Shown here: one piece after another, positions 20,908 through 32,606 of the stretch | Layout: every line of letters begins with the position of its first letter | Numbering within the stretch: the first letter of the stretch is position 1 | Origin: Pseudomonas thermotolerans DSM 14292 | GTDB taxonomy: Bacteria > Pseudomonadota > Gammaproteobacteria > Pseudomonadales > Pseudomonadaceae | DNA length: 64,000 nucleotides | Assembly: GCF_000364625.1 (NCBI RefSeq) | Contig: NZ_KB822605.1 | Coordinates: 104,474-168,473 of the forward strand | Direction: 5' to 3' | Program-made: the position numbers and the translations under genes | Notes under the pieces: model-generated | Database searches by the model: none | Told to the model about the DNA's origin: nothing | What the model saw: only the letters and a program-made list of their open reading frames with translations

Positions 20908-21282
20908 TCAGAGTTTGGCGAAAGTCAGCCCCGCCCAGGTGGCGATCAGGCCGCCGAACACGCTGGCACCCAGGTAGCCCAGGGCCGTGGGCAACTGCCC
21001 ACTCTCCAGCAGGCGCAGCGTGTCGAGGGAAAAGGATGAAAAGGTGGTCAGCCCGCCGAGAAACCCGACGATCAGCCCCGCGCGCAGCTCCAGCGGCACC
21101 TCCGGGCGCAGCAGGAACAAGCCGTACAGGTAGCCGATCAGCAGGCAGCCGGCAAAGTTGACCCCCAGGGTAGCCAGGTAGAAGTGCTGCGGCCAGTGGG
21201 CATTGACCCAGTTGCCGGCGCAATAGCGTAGCAAGGTACCGAGCGCTCCGCCCGCCGCCACGGCCAGTACCACGCCGATCAT
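20908..21282 (-). CDS. crcB: Fluoride exporter CrcB/Fluc
   Basis: A 124-residue membrane protein with four predicted TM helices that works as a dual-topology dimeric fluoride channel. Hallmarks are [10 protein letters not shown] at the N-terminus, [12 protein letters not shown] and [13 protein letters not shown], whose Phe and Thr/Ser residues line the fluoride path. The start overlaps the rarA stop by 4 bp, so there is no room for a private fluoride riboswitch here. Confidence 0.94.
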   Translation of the reverse strand: MIGVVLAVAAGGALGTLLRYCAGNWVNAHWPQHFYLATLGVNFAGCLLIGYLYGLFLLRPEVPLELRAGLIVGFLGGLTTFSSFSLDTLRLLESGQLPTALGYLGASVFGGLIATWAGLTFAKL

Positions 21283-22601
21283 GACTTCCTCCGTTGCCGA
21301 GGGCTGGCCCTGTCGAGTGCTGCCAAGTGTTCCAGTTTGTCGCGGATCTTCAGCTCCAGACCACGGGGCACCGGCTGATAGTAGCGGCGCGGCTCCAGGG
21401 CTTCGGGGAAATAGTCCTCGCCGGCGGCATAGGCGTCCGGCTCGTCGTGGGCGTAGCGGTATTCCTCGCCGTAGCCCAGCTCCTTCATCAACTTGGTCGG
21501 CGCATTGCGCAGGTGCAGCGGCACCTCCAGCGAGCCGTTCTCGGCGGCATCGCGCATGGCCGCCTTGAAGGCCATGTACACCGCGTTACTCTTCGGCGCG
21601 CAAGCCAGATAGACGATGGCCTGCGCGACCGCCAACTCGCCCTCCGGACTGCCCAGGCGCTCCTGCACGTCCCAGGCGTTGAGGCACAGGGTCAGGGCTC
21701 GCGGGTCGGCGTTGCCGATGTCCTCGCTGGCCATTCGTACCACCCGACGGGCGATGTACAGCGGATCGCAGCCGCCATCCAGCATGCGCGCGAACCAGTA
21801 GAGGGCGGCGTCCGGGTTGGAGCCACGCACCGACTTGTGCAGCGCGGAGATCTGGTCGTAGAAGGCCTCGCCGCCCTTGTCGAAGCGCCGCCGGCTGTCG
21901 CCGAGCAGATTCTGCAGCAGGTCCGGGCCGATGGGGCCGTTGTCCTCGGCCAGGTCAGCGGCGTTCTCCAGCAGGTTGAGCAGGCGTCGGCCGTCACCGT
22001 CGGCGGCGGCCATGAGGATCTGGAAGCTCTCCTCGGGCAGGCTCAGGTGGCGCGTGCCGAGCCCCTTCTCCTCCGTGAGGGCGCGGGCCACCAGCCTGCG
22101 CATGGCCGCCTCGTCCAGGCTCTTCAGCACGTATACGCGGGCCCGCGAGAGCAGCGCGTTGTTCAGCTCGAAGGACGGGTTCTCGGTGGTCGCGCCGATG
22201 AAGATCAGGGTGCCGTCTTCCACGTAGGGCAGGAAGGCGTCCTGCTGGGACTTGTTGAAGCGGTGCACCTCGTCGACGAAGAGGATGGTGCGGCGCCCGT
22301 AGGCGGCCTGCTGGCGGGCCACCTCCACCGCCTGACGGATCTCCTTGACCCCGGAGAGCACCGCGGAGATGGTCTCGAAATGGGCGTCGGAGACCTTGGC
22401 GAGAAGCTTCGCCAGGGTGGTCTTACCCACTCCCGGCGGCCCCCAGAAGATCATCGAGTGCAGCGCGCCTTGCTCCAGGGCCTCGCGCAGCGGTTTGCCG
22501 GGGGCCAACAGGTGTTCCTGTCCGACGTACTCGTCCAGGCTGGTCGCGCGGAGACGGGCGGCCAGTGGCTGGGAGACGGGGGCGTTGCCGAACAGATCCA
22601 T
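21279..22601 (-). CDS. rarA: Replication-associated recombination protein A (RarA/MgsA) AAA+ ATPase
   Basis: A 440-residue AAA+ ATPase related to clamp-loader subunits. Walker A is [15 protein letters not shown]; Walker B is [37 protein letters not shown] is the sensor/arginine-finger segment, followed by the C-terminal tetramerisation domain ([20 protein letters not shown]). It acts at stalled replication forks. It lies between lolA and crcB, with a 7-bp gap to lolA. Confidence 0.95.
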   Translation of the reverse strand: MDLFGNAPVSQPLAARLRATSLDEYVGQEHLLAPGKPLREALEQGALHSMIFWGPPGVGKTTLAKLLAKVSDAHFETISAVLSGVKEIRQAVEVARQQAAYGRRTILFVDEVHRFNKSQQDAFLPYVEDGTLIFIGATTENPSFELNNALLSRARVYVLKSLDEAAMRRLVARALTEEKGLGTRHLSLPEESFQILMAAADGDGRRLLNLLENAADLAEDNGPIGPDLLQNLLGDSRRRFDKGGEAFYDQISALHKSVRGSNPDAALYWFARMLDGGCDPLYIARRVVRMASEDIGNADPRALTLCLNAWDVQERLGSPEGELAVAQAIVYLACAPKSNAVYMAFKAAMRDAAENGSLEVPLHLRNAPTKLMKELGYGEEYRYAHDEPDAYAAGEDYFPEALEPRRYYQPVPRGLELKIRDKLEHLAALDRASPRQRRKS

Positions 22602-22608
22602 GACGGGC

Positions 22609-23235
22609 TCATTCCTGGATGACGTCGACGCCTTCCGGAACCTTGAAGTCGAACTGGCCGGCGTCCACCGGCTGGTTCATCTTCACCCCGAAGAACAGGA
22701 TGTTGGTGCGCTGACCGACGCTGTCGATCAGTTGCATGTCGTTGATCACACCCTTGCGGAAGGACAGCCGCAGGTTGTCGAACAGGGTGTCCTTGGCCTT
22801 CGGCTTCAAGGTGAAGTCGACCACGTCGCCGGCTTCCCTGTGGCTGATCTCGAAGTTCTCGCTGATCTTCGAGACGTCGCCGGACAGCAGCAGCGCCGGA
22901 GTGTGGGTCAGGCGCTGGTCGAGGTTCTGGATGGTCACCTGCTCCAGATCCGGGTCGTACAGCCAGACCTTCTCGCCGTTGGAGACCAGCAGCTGCTCCA
23001 TGGGCTCGTCGGTATGCCAGCGGAACAGCCCGGGACGCTTGAGGAGCATCTCCCCAGCGGTTTCCTGCAGCTGGGTACCCGAACCGTCCAGGGTCAGCTG
23101 CGAAAAACGCCCGGCGATGGTCTGCGCCTTGCCCAACAGCTCGGTGAGACGCTGCACGGAAGCCTGGCCGTCAGCCAGGGCCGGCAGGCTGGCGAAGCCG
23201 AGCGTGGCGATCAACAACAGGCGGATCAGACGCAT
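22609..23235 (-). CDS. lolA: Outer-membrane lipoprotein carrier protein LolA
   Basis: A 208-residue periplasmic chaperone that carries lipoproteins from LolCDE to LolB. A signal peptide spans about residues 1-21 ([21 protein letters not shown]). The mature part shows the LolA pattern [37 protein letters not shown] and [18 protein letters not shown]. It sits between ftsK and rarA, the usual gammaproteobacterial order. Confidence 0.95.
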   Translation of the reverse strand: MRLIRLLLIATLGFASLPALADGQASVQRLTELLGKAQTIAGRFSQLTLDGSGTQLQETAGEMLLKRPGLFRWHTDEPMEQLLVSNGEKVWLYDPDLEQVTIQNLDQRLTHTPALLLSGDVSKISENFEISHREAGDVVDFTLKPKAKDTLFDNLRLSFRKGVINDMQLIDSVGQRTNILFFGVKMNQPVDAGQFDFKVPEGVDVIQE

Positions 23236-23322
23236 GGAAGTCCTCTCTCGAGCGAAGAATGCAAGGAACGGAGTTTACCGGGAGTCGCCGCGCATTGCCT
23301 GCCCGACAACGCGCGGGATGTT

Positions 23323-25731
23323 TCAGTCGCGGACCGGCGCCGGGGCTATGACTTCCCGCGAGCCGTTGCTGTTCATCGGCGATACCACGCCGGCCATTTC
23401 CATCGCCTCGATCATTCGCGCGGCGCGGTTGTAGCCGATCTTCAGCTTGCGCTGCACCGCAGAGATGGAAGCCCGGCGCGACTCGGTGACGAAACGCACC
23501 GCCTCGTCGTACAACGGGTCGTCCTCGCTTCCCTCGCCGCCTTCGCCGGAGCCGCCCTCGTAGCCGCCGCCACTGCCGCCCTCCTCGGCGCCGGAGAGGA
23601 TATCCTCAATGTAATCCGGCGCGCCGCGCAGCTTCCAGGCCTCCACCACGCGGTGCACCTCGTCGTCGGAGACGAAGGCGCCGTGCACGCGGATCGGCAG
23701 GCCAGTGCCCGGCGGCAGGTAGAGCATGTCGCCGTGGCCGAGCAGCTGTTCCGCGCCGCCCTGGTCGAGGATGGTCCGCGAGTCGATCTTGCTGGACACC
23801 TGGAAGGCGATGCGGGTCGGAATGTTGGCCTTGATCAGGCCGGTGATCACGTCCACCGACGGGCGCTGGGTGGCGAGGATCAGGTGGATGCCGGCCGCAC
23901 GGGCCTTCTGGGCAATGCGGGCGATCAGTTCCTCGACCTTCTTGCCGACGATCATCATCATGTCGGCGAATTCGTCGACCACCACTACGATGGTCGGCAG
24001 CGGCTTGAGGTACGGTGGCTCGTCGTCCATCGACTCGCGCTTGTACAGCGGATCATGCAGCGGCGCGCCGGCCTCCTCGGCTTCCTTGACCTTGCGGTTG
24101 AAGCCAGCCAGGTTGCGCACCCCCATGGCCGCCATCAGCTTGTAGCGGCGCTCCATCTCGGCCACCGACCAGCGCAGGGCGTTGGCGGCCTCCTTCATGT
24201 CGGTCACCACCGGGCAAAGCAGGTGCGGAATGCCCTCGTAGATGGACAGTTCCAGCATCTTCGGGTCGATCATGATCATCCGCGCCTCTTCCGGCGTGGA
24301 CTTGAAGAGGATCGACAGGATCATGGCGTTGACCCCCACCGACTTGCCGGAACCGGTGGTACCAGCCACCAGCAGGTGCGGCATCTTCGCCAGGTCGGCG
24401 ATGATCGGCTTGCCGCCGATGTCGTGGCCGAGGGCCAGGGTGACCGGCGACTTGGCCTCGTCGTACTCGGGCGACTCGAGCACCTCGGAGAAGCGCACGA
24501 TCTGCCGGTCCTCGTTGGGGATCTCGATGCCCACGGTGGTCTTGCCGGGGATCACCTCCACCACACGCACGCTGATCACCGCCAGGGAGCGCGCCAGGTC
24601 CTTGGCCAGGTTGGAGATACGGCTAACCTTCACGCCGGCCGCCGGCTGGATCTCGAAACGGGTGATCACCGGGCCGGGATGCACGGACTCCACGGTGACC
24701 TCGACGCCAAACTCCTTGAGCTTGATCTCCAGGAGTCGCGACATGGCCTCCAGGGACTCCGGCGAGAAACTCTTCTGCTTCTTCTCGGCGCGGTCGAGCA
24801 GAGAAATCGGCGGCAGGGTACCCTCCACCGCGCTGTCCACGAACAGCGGCGCCTGCTTCTCGCGGAGCACCCGCTTGCTGGGCTCGGCCGGCTTGGGCGG
24901 TGGCGGCGGGGCAATCACCGGCGCCGGGCGGGTTTCCCGCTCGCTCATATGCCGGCTTAGGGATTCCTCGCGTTCGATGATGCGCTCCTTGACCTTGGCC
25001 TGCTCGCGGCGGTCCGGCACCACCGGGGCCACCACCTCGTGGACCCGCTCGTCCACTTCACGCAGTTTGGCCACCAGCTGCTTGCGCTCCTGGCGGGCGT
25101 TCCACCAGCGGGTGATCAGCCCCTGGATCAGTTCGATGAGGTCCAGGGTGATCTTGCCGGTCAGGTCCATCACCCTGAACCAGGACAGGTCGGTGAACAC
25201 CGTCAGGCCGAACAGGAACAGGGCGATGAACAGCAAGGTGCTGCCCTGCACGTTGAGAGCCGCTACCGCCAGCTGGCCGAGGCTCTCGCCCAGGGCGCCG
25301 CCGGCCGAGGCCGGCAGATGGGTGGCAGCATTGAAATGGATGTAGGCCAGCGCCGCCCCGGAGAGCACCAGCAGCACCAGCCCCAGCGTTCGCCAGGACA
25401 GCAGCCAGCCGCTCCACTGCCAGGGCTCGTGGCGGTTACGGAAGACCTGCCAGGTCTTCACCACTAGCAGCAGCGGGAACACGTAGGCGAAATAGCCCAG
25501 CACCATGAACAGGATGTCAGCGAACCAGGCCCCGGCGCGACCGGCAGCGTTCTGCACCTGCTCGACGTTACTGGTATGGGTCCAGCCCGGATCGTTCTGG
25601 TCGTAGGTCAGCAGGGCCATCCACAGATAGAGACACAGAGCCCCCAGAGCGATGAGCGCCCCTTCCTTGAGACGAATGGAAAGCTGCTGCCGCCAGGCCG
25701 GCACCTGGACGTTGGTGTTCGATTTCTTCAA
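23323..25731 (-). CDS. ftsK: DNA translocase FtsK
   Basis: An 802-residue septal DNA pump. The N-terminus has about four TM helices (residues about 22-190). A Pro/Glu/Lys-rich linker follows, then a RecA-like motor with Walker [19 protein letters not shown] and Walker [16 protein letters not shown]. The C-terminal winged-helix gamma domain ([20 protein letters not shown], then [17 protein letters not shown]) reads KOPS sites and contacts XerCD. It resolves chromosome dimers at division. The short linker matches Pseudomonas FtsK. Confidence 0.96.
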   Translation of the reverse strand: MKKSNTNVQVPAWRQQLSIRLKEGALIALGALCLYLWMALLTYDQNDPGWTHTSNVEQVQNAAGRAGAWFADILFMVLGYFAYVFPLLLVVKTWQVFRNRHEPWQWSGWLLSWRTLGLVLLVLSGAALAYIHFNAATHLPASAGGALGESLGQLAVAALNVQGSTLLFIALFLFGLTVFTDLSWFRVMDLTGKITLDLIELIQGLITRWWNARQERKQLVAKLREVDERVHEVVAPVVPDRREQAKVKERIIEREESLSRHMSERETRPAPVIAPPPPPKPAEPSKRVLREKQAPLFVDSAVEGTLPPISLLDRAEKKQKSFSPESLEAMSRLLEIKLKEFGVEVTVESVHPGPVITRFEIQPAAGVKVSRISNLAKDLARSLAVISVRVVEVIPGKTTVGIEIPNEDRQIVRFSEVLESPEYDEAKSPVTLALGHDIGGKPIIADLAKMPHLLVAGTTGSGKSVGVNAMILSILFKSTPEEARMIMIDPKMLELSIYEGIPHLLCPVVTDMKEAANALRWSVAEMERRYKLMAAMGVRNLAGFNRKVKEAEEAGAPLHDPLYKRESMDDEPPYLKPLPTIVVVVDEFADMMMIVGKKVEELIARIAQKARAAGIHLILATQRPSVDVITGLIKANIPTRIAFQVSSKIDSRTILDQGGAEQLLGHGDMLYLPPGTGLPIRVHGAFVSDDEVHRVVEAWKLRGAPDYIEDILSGAEEGGSGGGYEGGSGEGGEGSEDDPLYDEAVRFVTESRRASISAVQRKLKIGYNRAARMIEAMEMAGVVSPMNSNGSREVIAPAPVRD

Positions 25732-25933
25732 AACGCGTGTTTTCCTGCACTCATTGCGCGCACTGCGGCCCGGGAAGGCCGAGGCGTGGCCTATTGTACG
25801 GCTTTAGCCGCGACATGCCATGTCGAATCCCCGAGACTCTCGCTCCGATCCCGCTTCGTGTAGCATAAGTCGCCAACAACGTCGATGCGGCTCGATTTGA
25901 GCATGCAACCCCTTTAGTGACAAAGGCTTATGA

Positions 25934-26890
<957 letters not shown>

Positions 26891-26938
26891 GTGGTCGCGG
26901 CGGGCGCTACGGCGTCCGCCCTCCCCTGCCCTTCGCCC

Positions 26939-27619
26939 ATGCTGACCTGGCTGAAGCGCGACTCCCTGGAGTTTCCGCCTCTCGAGAAAGCCCTGCGCGA
27001 GCCCAACGGCCTGCTCGCCGCCGGTGGCGATCTGCGCGCCGAGCGGCTGATCCGCGCCTACCGGCACGGCTGCTTCCCCTGGTACCAGGCCGGCCAGCCG
27101 ATCCTCTGGTGGTCTCCCGACCCGCGCACCGTGCTGTTTCCCGCCGAGCTGCACGTCTCGCGCAGCCTGCGCAAGTTCATCCGCCAGGAGCACTACCGGG
27201 TGACCTTCGACCACGACTTTCCCGCCGTGATTCGCGCCTGCGCCGCGCCGCGCGCCTATGCCGACGGCACCTGGATCACCGACGAGATGCGCGAAGCCTA
27301 CGTGGAGCTACACCGCCTGGGCATCGCCCACTCGGTCGAGGTGTGGCGCGGCGACGATCTGGTCGGAGGACTCTACGGCCTGGCCATGGGCCAGCTGTTC
27401 TTCGGCGAATCCATGTTCAGCCGCGCCGACAACGCCTCTAAGGTCGGTTTCGTGGCCCTGGTCGAGCAGCTAAAGAGTTGGGGCTTCGTTCTGATCGACT
27501 GCCAGATGCCCAGCCGGCACCTGCACAGTCTGGGCGCCCGCTCCATTCCCCGCCGCGAATTCGCCGCCTGGCTGGCCCGCCACCTGGATGCTCCCAGCGG
27601 CGCCGACTGGGCCGTCTAG
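26939..27619 (+). CDS. aat: Leucyl/phenylalanyl-tRNA--protein transferase
   Basis: A 226-residue enzyme that adds Leu or Phe from aminoacyl-tRNA to proteins with N-terminal Arg or Lys, marking them for ClpS-ClpAP. Family marks: [39 protein letters not shown] and [20 protein letters not shown]. The ATG at 26939 starts the family N-terminus [19 protein letters not shown]; the frame also opens from a GTG at 26891, adding unrelated residues. It follows trxB by 48 bp and precedes bpt. Confidence 0.94.
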   Translation: MLTWLKRDSLEFPPLEKALREPNGLLAAGGDLRAERLIRAYRHGCFPWYQAGQPILWWSPDPRTVLFPAELHVSRSLRKFIRQEHYRVTFDHDFPAVIRACAAPRAYADGTWITDEMREAYVELHRLGIAHSVEVWRGDDLVGGLYGLAMGQLFFGESMFSRADNASKVGFVALVEQLKSWGFVLIDCQMPSRHLHSLGARSIPRREFAAWLARHLDAPSGADWAV

Positions 27620-27673
27620 GCGAGCCCCACCCCCTGACCTACACTTAGGACGAGGTCAATCCGAGGCACGACC

Positions 27674-28381
27674 ATGACCGAACTGGCCCGCCTGAAGTTC
27701 TACGCGACTCAGCCCCACCCCTGCAGCTACTTGGCCGATGAGCAGGCAACCACCCTGTTCCTCGACCCCAGCCAGCCGATGGACGTGAACCTGTACGCCG
27801 AACTTTCCGAGCTGGGCTTCCGGCGCAGCGGCGACCACCTCTACCGCCCGCATTGCCAGCGCTGCACCGCGTGCATCCCGGCGCGAATTCCGGCCACCGG
27901 CTTCACCCCCAACCGCCAGCAGCGGCGCATCATCAAGCGCAATGCCGATCTACAGGTACGCGCCGTGCGCCCAGCCTTCAACGAGGAGTATTACTCGCTG
28001 TACATGCGCTACATCGAGCAGCGACATGCCGACGGCGACATGTATCCACCGAGCCGCGACCAGTTCTGCACCTTCCTGGTCCGCGACCTGCCCTTCGCGC
28101 GCTTCTACGAGTTCCGCCTCGCCGGACGACTGATGGCCATCGCCGTCACCGACGTGCTCCCCAATGGCCTGTCGGCGGTCTACACCTTCTACGATCCGCA
28201 GGAGGAGCGCCGCAGCCTTGGGCGTTACGCCATCCTCTGGCAGATCGCCGAAACCGCCCGCCTCGGCCTGCATGCGGTCTACCTGGGCTACTGGATCAAG
28301 AACTGCCGGAAGATGAGCTACAAGACCCAGTACCGGCCGATCGAACTGTTCGTCAACCAACGCTGGGTCACCCTGACCTGA
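27674..28381 (+). CDS. bpt: Aspartate/glutamate leucyltransferase (Bpt)
   Basis: A 235-residue arginyltransferase-family enzyme that in gammaproteobacteria transfers Leu to N-terminal Asp or Glu. The N-terminal cysteines ([15 protein letters not shown]) and the C-terminal [20 protein letters not shown] are conserved. Together with aat it feeds substrates to ClpS. Often annotated ate in Pseudomonas. Located 54 bp after aat and 162 bp before infA. Confidence 0.94.
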   Translation: MTELARLKFYATQPHPCSYLADEQATTLFLDPSQPMDVNLYAELSELGFRRSGDHLYRPHCQRCTACIPARIPATGFTPNRQQRRIIKRNADLQVRAVRPAFNEEYYSLYMRYIEQRHADGDMYPPSRDQFCTFLVRDLPFARFYEFRLAGRLMAIAVTDVLPNGLSAVYTFYDPQEERRSLGRYAILWQIAETARLGLHAVYLGYWIKNCRKMSYKTQYRPIELFVNQRWVTLT

Positions 28382-28543
28382 AACCCGCGGGCCGCAAGGT
28401 TCCACCCATCGCCAGCGAAGGCGGGAGCCAGCGAACCAGGGGGCCTTGGCGCAGAAGCTCGTTTCGTGCACAATGCACGCCGCATTTTTGGCCCGAAAAA
28501 TCAGCATCCCGGGCCATTCATTGAATACCGAGGGCACTATTGC

Positions 28544-28762
28544 ATGTCGAAAGAAGACAGCTTCGAAATGGAAGGTACTGTCATCGACACCCTCCCCAAC
28601 ACCATGTTCCGCGTGGAGTTGGAGAACGGGCATGTCGTAACCGCGCACATCTCCGGCAAGATGCGCAAGAACTACATCCGAATTCTGACTGGCGACAAGG
28701 TCCGCGTCGAGCTGACCCCATACGACCTGAGCAAGGGTCGCATCACCTACCGCGCCCGCTGA
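28544..28762 (+). CDS. infA: Translation initiation factor IF-1
   Basis: A 72-residue S1/OB-fold protein. The sequence [20 protein letters not shown], with the RNA-binding [20 protein letters not shown], is essentially the universal IF-1. It binds the 30S A site during initiation. The ATG at 28544 is chosen because the frame upstream carries no IF-1 homology. Terminated by the hairpin at 28777. Confidence 0.97.
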   Translation: MSKEDSFEMEGTVIDTLPNTMFRVELENGHVVTAHISGKMRKNYIRILTGDKVRVELTPYDLSKGRITYRAR

Positions 28763-28776
28763 ACGCCAGTCGAAAG

Positions 28777-28804
28777 AACGCCCGGCACATGCCGGGCGTT
28801 TTCA
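28777..28804. terminator. Bidirectional terminator between infA and clpA
   Basis: AACGCCCGGCA / TGCCGGGCGTT is a near-perfect 11-bp stem with a very short loop, followed by TTTTCATT on the plus strand and preceded by GAAAGAA for the minus strand. It separates convergent infA and clpA. Confidence 0.85.
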
Positions 28805-28822
28805 TTCAGGCGACAATACGGC

Positions 28823-31093
28823 TCAGGCCGGCTCGGCGACTATCTCGTACTCGAAGCTCAACTCGTCGCCCTTCAGGTCGATGTGCACCACGCCGCCATG
28901 CTCGGCCAGCTCGCCAAAGAGGATCTGCTCCGCCAGCGGACGCTTGATCTTGTCCTGGATGAGTCGCGCCATCGGCCGTGCGCCCATCTGCGCGTCGTAG
29001 CCCCTCTCCGCCAACCAGCCACGCGCCGCATCGCTGACTTCCAGGGTGACGTGCTTGTCCTCCAGTTGCGCCTGCAGTTCGGTGAGGAACTTGTCGACGA
29101 TGCTCTTGATCACTTCATGACTCAGGCGGCCGAACTGAATGATGGCATCCAGACGGTTGCGAAACTCCGGAGTGAAGCTCTTCTTGATCACTTCCATGGC
29201 ATCGCTGGAGTGATCCTGCAGGGTGAAACCGATCGAAGCCCGTGCCGCGGTTTCCGCACCGGCGTTGGTGGTCATGATCAGGATGACGTTGCGGAAGTCC
29301 GCCTTGCGCCCGTTGTTGTCGGTCAAGGTGCCGTGGTCCATCACCTGCAGCAGCAGGTTGAAGACTTCCGGGTGGGCCTTCTCGATCTCGTCGAGCAGCA
29401 GTACGCAGTGCGGAGTCTTGGTGATCGCCTCGGTGAGCAGGCCTCCCTGGTCGAAACCGACGTAGCCCGGAGGCGCGCCGATCAGCCGCGAGACGGTATG
29501 TCGCTCCATATACTCGGACATGTCGAAGCGCACCAGCTCGATGCCCAGGGCGCGAGCCAACTGGCGGGCCACCTCGGTCTTGCCGACCCCGGTAGGGCCG
29601 GCGAACAGGAAGGAGCCCACCGGCTTGTCCGGGGCCTTCAGGCCGGCCCGCGACAGCTTGATCGCCGTTGACAACGAGTCGATCGCCGCATCCTGGCCGA
29701 ACACGGTGAGCTTGAGGTCGCGGTCGAGGTTGCGCAGCAGCTCCTTGTCGGAGCTAGTGACGCTCTTCGGCGGAATCCGCGCAATCTTCGCGACTATGTC
29801 CTCCACCTGGGCCACATCGATACGCGCCACGCGTTTTTCCGGCGGCTGCAGGCGCTGGTAGGCACCCGCCTCGTCGATCACGTCGATGGCCTTGTCCGGC
29901 ATGTGCCGGTCATTGATGTAACGTGCAGACAGCTCGGCGGCGGCGCGCAGCGCCTCGTCGCTGTACTCGATGTTGTGGTGCTGCTCGAAGCGCGCCTTGA
30001 GACCGCGCAGGATGCCCACGGTGTCCTCCACCGATGGCTCGGTGATGTCCACCTTCTGGAAGCGCCGGGCCAAGGCCCGGTCCTTCTCGAAGATGCCGCG
30101 GAACTCTTGGAAGGTGGTCGAACCGATGCACCGGATCTCCCCGGAGGAGAGCATCGGCTTGAGCAGGTTGGAGGCGTCCATCACCCCGCCTGAAGCCGCC
30201 CCGGCACCAATGATGGTGTGGATCTCGTCGATAAACAGGATGGCGTGCGGTCGCTTGCGCAGCTCGTTGAGCAGTGCCTTGAAGCGTTTCTCGAAGTCAC
30301 CACGGTACTTGGTGCCGGCCAGCAGCGCGCCCAGGTCCAGGGAATAGACCACACTGTCGATCAGCAGATCGGGCACCTGGCCGTCGACGATGCGCTTGGC
30401 GAGACCTTCGGCAATGGCTGTCTTGCCGACGCCGGCCTCGCCGACCAGCAACGGGTTGTTCTTGCGCCGCCTGGCGAGGATCTGCGCCACCCGCTCCACC
30501 TCGTGCTCACGGCCGACCAGCGGGTCGATACGCCCCTGGCGGGCCAGCTCGTTGAGGTTGCTGGCATAGGCGTCCAGCGGATTGCCCGCAGTGGAAGTCT
30601 CGCCGCCATCCTCGTCCTGCGTGTCCTGGTCGTGTTCGTTGTGCTCGTTGTGGCCGGGCACCTTGGAAATGCCGTGGGCGATGAAGTTGACCACATCAAT
30701 GCGGGCAATGTTCTGCTGCTTGAGGAGGAACACCGCCTGGCTTTCCTGCTCGCTGAAGATCGCCACCAGCACGTTGGCGCCGGTCACCTCGCGCTTGCCG
30801 GAGCTCTGCACGTGGAACACGGCGCGCTGCAGGACGCGCTGGAAGCCGAGGGTCGGCTGGGTCTCGCGCTCCTCGTCATGCTGCGGGATCAGCGGAGTCG
30901 TGGAATCGATGAACTCCTGCAGGTCGTGGCGAAGCTTGTCCAGATTGGCACCGCAGGCGCGCAGGACGCTGGCTGCGGCTTCGTTGTCGAGCAGAGCCAG
31001 CAGAAGGTGCTCGACCGTCATGAACTCATGACGCTTGGTACGCGCCTCCTTGAAGGCCAGGTTGAGTGTGACTTCGAGCTCGCGGTTTAACAT
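28823..31093 (-). CDS. clpA: ATP-dependent Clp protease ATPase subunit ClpA
   Basis: A 756-residue Hsp100 unfoldase with an N-domain (residues 1-145) that binds ClpS and two AAA+ modules. D1 Walker A is GEAGVGKTAIAEG and D2 Walker A is GPTGVGKTEVAR. The IGF tripeptide in ASIGFTLQDHSSD is the ClpP-docking loop, and LDEIEKAHPEVFNLLLQVMD is the D2 Walker B region. It feeds substrates to ClpP. clpS lies 31 bp upstream on the same strand. Confidence 0.97.
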   Translation of the reverse strand: MLNRELEVTLNLAFKEARTKRHEFMTVEHLLLALLDNEAAASVLRACGANLDKLRHDLQEFIDSTTPLIPQHDEERETQPTLGFQRVLQRAVFHVQSSGKREVTGANVLVAIFSEQESQAVFLLKQQNIARIDVVNFIAHGISKVPGHNEHNEHDQDTQDEDGGETSTAGNPLDAYASNLNELARQGRIDPLVGREHEVERVAQILARRRKNNPLLVGEAGVGKTAIAEGLAKRIVDGQVPDLLIDSVVYSLDLGALLAGTKYRGDFEKRFKALLNELRKRPHAILFIDEIHTIIGAGAASGGVMDASNLLKPMLSSGEIRCIGSTTFQEFRGIFEKDRALARRFQKVDITEPSVEDTVGILRGLKARFEQHHNIEYSDEALRAAAELSARYINDRHMPDKAIDVIDEAGAYQRLQPPEKRVARIDVAQVEDIVAKIARIPPKSVTSSDKELLRNLDRDLKLTVFGQDAAIDSLSTAIKLSRAGLKAPDKPVGSFLFAGPTGVGKTEVARQLARALGIELVRFDMSEYMERHTVSRLIGAPPGYVGFDQGGLLTEAITKTPHCVLLLDEIEKAHPEVFNLLLQVMDHGTLTDNNGRKADFRNVILIMTTNAGAETAARASIGFTLQDHSSDAMEVIKKSFTPEFRNRLDAIIQFGRLSHEVIKSIVDKFLTELQAQLEDKHVTLEVSDAARGWLAERGYDAQMGARPMARLIQDKIKRPLAEQILFGELAEHGGVVHIDLKGDELSFEYEIVAEPA

Positions 31094-31124
31094 GGCTTCA
31101 CCTCATACCCCAAACGGTCGCGAA

Positions 31125-31487
31125 TCAACCGTCCTTCTCTATCTCACACAGTAGCGGATGCTGGCTCTCTCGGGCGTACTGATTGACCTGCATGGCCTTG
31201 GTTTCAGCAATGTCGCGAGTGAAGACCCCACATACGGCCCGCCCCTGCGTATGAACCGTCAACATGATCTTGGTCGCCAGTTCCCGATTCATGTTGAAGA
31301 ACATCTCCAGCACTTCAACTACGAAGTCCATTGGGGTGTAGTCGTCATTCAGGAGGATCACCTTGTACAGCGGTGGCGCCTGCAGTTTCGGCTTGGCCTC
31401 CTGCACTGCCAGTCCGGTGGAGTCGTCCCCGTGGGACGCAGGATGATCCTGATTGAATGTTAGTCGAATCTGGCTAGTTGAACGCAT
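31125..31487 (-). CDS. clpS: ClpA adaptor ClpS
   Basis: A 120-residue adaptor that recognises N-terminal Leu, Phe, Tyr or Trp and delivers those proteins to Clp[22 protein letters not shown] is the substrate-pocket region (Asn-Asp-Asp and Met), followed by [20 protein letters not shown]. The start at 31487 gives [14 protein letters not shown], close to the P. aeruginosa length. The 41 extra residues of the longer frame have no homology. It diverges from cspD. Confidence 0.94.
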   Translation of the reverse strand: MRSTSQIRLTFNQDHPASHGDDSTGLAVQEAKPKLQAPPLYKVILLNDDYTPMDFVVEVLEMFFNMNRELATKIMLTVHTQGRAVCGVFTRDIAETKAMQVNQYARESQHPLLCEIEKDG

Positions 31488-31601
31488 GGCTGCTTGAAAG
31501 GTCGATGTCGGGGTAATCAAGGCTGCAGATGGGATTCTGATCCATGTGGCGGGCACTCGTCGCCTCGCCTTGACTATCGGCAAAAGGGTGTTACAAACAG
31601 A

Positions 31602-31621
31602 GATACCCATACATGGGTATC
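31602..31621. promoter_or_regulatory. Perfect 9-bp palindrome in the clpS-cspD divergent region
   Basis: GATACCCAT and ATGGGTATC are separated by two bases, giving a 20-bp operator-like palindrome 93 bp upstream of cspD and 115 bp upstream of clpS. No known regulator is assigned. An mRNA hairpin is possible for either transcript. Confidence 0.55.
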
Positions 31622-31676
31622 AGGAGTTCCGCGCCTCATCCCAAGCGGTCAGTTGAGCGGAATCATTGTGGATGAT

Positions 31677-31692
31677 ACTCCAGCGATGGAGT
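31677..31692 (+). promoter_or_regulatory. 5'-UTR hairpin of cspD
   Basis: ACTCCA-GCGA-TGGAGT, a 6-bp stem with a GNRA-type GCGA loop, ends 21 bp before the cspD start. Structured leaders are common in cold-shock family mRNAs. The effect here is not known. Confidence 0.4.
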
Positions 31693-31713
31693 CCTTTGCA
31701 GAGGGATATCAGA

Positions 31714-31983
31714 ATGCTTAGCGGTAAGGTCAAGTGGTTCAACAACGCCAAGGGCTACGGATTTATCCTGGCAGACGGCCGAGATGAGGACCTGTTCGCC
31801 CACTACTCGGCTATCCAGATGGAGGGCTACAAGACACTGAAGGCAGGCCAGCCGGTAAGATTCGATATCGTCCAGGGGCCGAAGGGGCTGCACGCAGTGA
31901 ACATCTGCACGACCCCCGCCACCAGCGAAACGCCGGCAACAGCTGCTGCTCCCCAGAAGCAGGACTCTACCGTCGAGGCCTGA
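31714..31983 (+). CDS. cspD: Cold-shock-like protein CspD
   Basis: An 89-residue protein: a cold-shock domain ([20 protein letters not shown] with RNP1-type KGYGFI, and RNP2-like [10 protein letters not shown]) plus a 20-residue Ala/Thr/Pro-rich tail. CspD-type proteins bind single-stranded nucleic acid and in E. coli inhibit replication in stationary phase. The ATG at 31714 is chosen because the upstream extension reads through the leader hairpin. It lies divergent from clpS, the conserved arrangement. Confidence 0.92.
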   Translation: MLSGKVKWFNNAKGYGFILADGRDEDLFAHYSAIQMEGYKTLKAGQPVRFDIVQGPKGLHAVNICTTPATSETPATAAAPQKQDSTVEA

Positions 31984-32044
31984 TCTCCTGCTCCGCCACC
32001 TGCCCCCTACCCAGCGCTCCGGGGGATGAGTGCCGAGTCCTGCA

Positions 32045-32470
32045 GCGCGAGCGCTTGATGACCTGACGTTGTGCGGGCGCACTGCGCAAGGCATTGGCCT
32101 GATCGACGCGCACCCGCTCGATCACCTAGCGGGCAATGCCGTAAAAGGTCATAGACCACTTCGACGCTCGGGCACTGGGCATGCGCTTCCAGATCGAACA
32201 CGGTACTCATATTCATCGCGACCGCCTCGATATGTCCCCAGCCCTCTTTGCCCAGCCCTTCGAAGAAATGGCCGGATCGCCTCGCGACCGTTGCCTTTGT
32301 CCACCCACAGCACACTCGGCATCCATGATCACCGTTGCGTAGCGGTGCCCCTTGTGCAGCGCGAACTCGTCCATCACCAACCGACGCACGCCCTGCGCAT
32401 CGAAAGCACCGTGACGGACCTGCAAACGCCGATGGTCGACGCACTTGATAGTGTGAGCGACCACATGCGG
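32045..32470 (-). pseudogene. ISL3-family transposase remnant (central part, frameshifted)
   Basis: On the minus strand, one frame reads VRRLVMDEFALHKGHRYATV, containing the first DDE aspartate. A second reads GHIEAVAMNMSTVFDLEAHA and then VEVVYDL with the second aspartate. A third continues IDRVRVDQANALRS and IKRSR. These are consecutive parts of an ISL3-family DDE transposase split by at least two frameshifts. The N-terminal zinc-finger part and the C-terminus are missing. No terminal inverted repeats are recognisable. The boundaries are approximate. Confidence 0.8.
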
Positions 32471-32606
32471 ACGGTAAGAAGGGCTTCAGAGAGGCGCAGC
32501 CCCAGAAGACCACGCTCAACACAGCATCACGCATGGCGGGGCATAGGAAGGAGATCGACTGGCCTGGCGACTGCCAATCCACCAACCTCCGAACCGCCAA
32601 CCACTA

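Noticed and set aside
21283..21400. Fluoride riboswitch for crcB
   Set aside because: crcB overlaps rarA by 4 bp and the region upstream is rarA coding sequence; no leader exists.
22345..24960. 871-codon plus-strand open frame
   Set aside because: Antisense to rarA, lolA and ftsK; low-complexity His/Gly/Gln/Val-rich translation with no domain.
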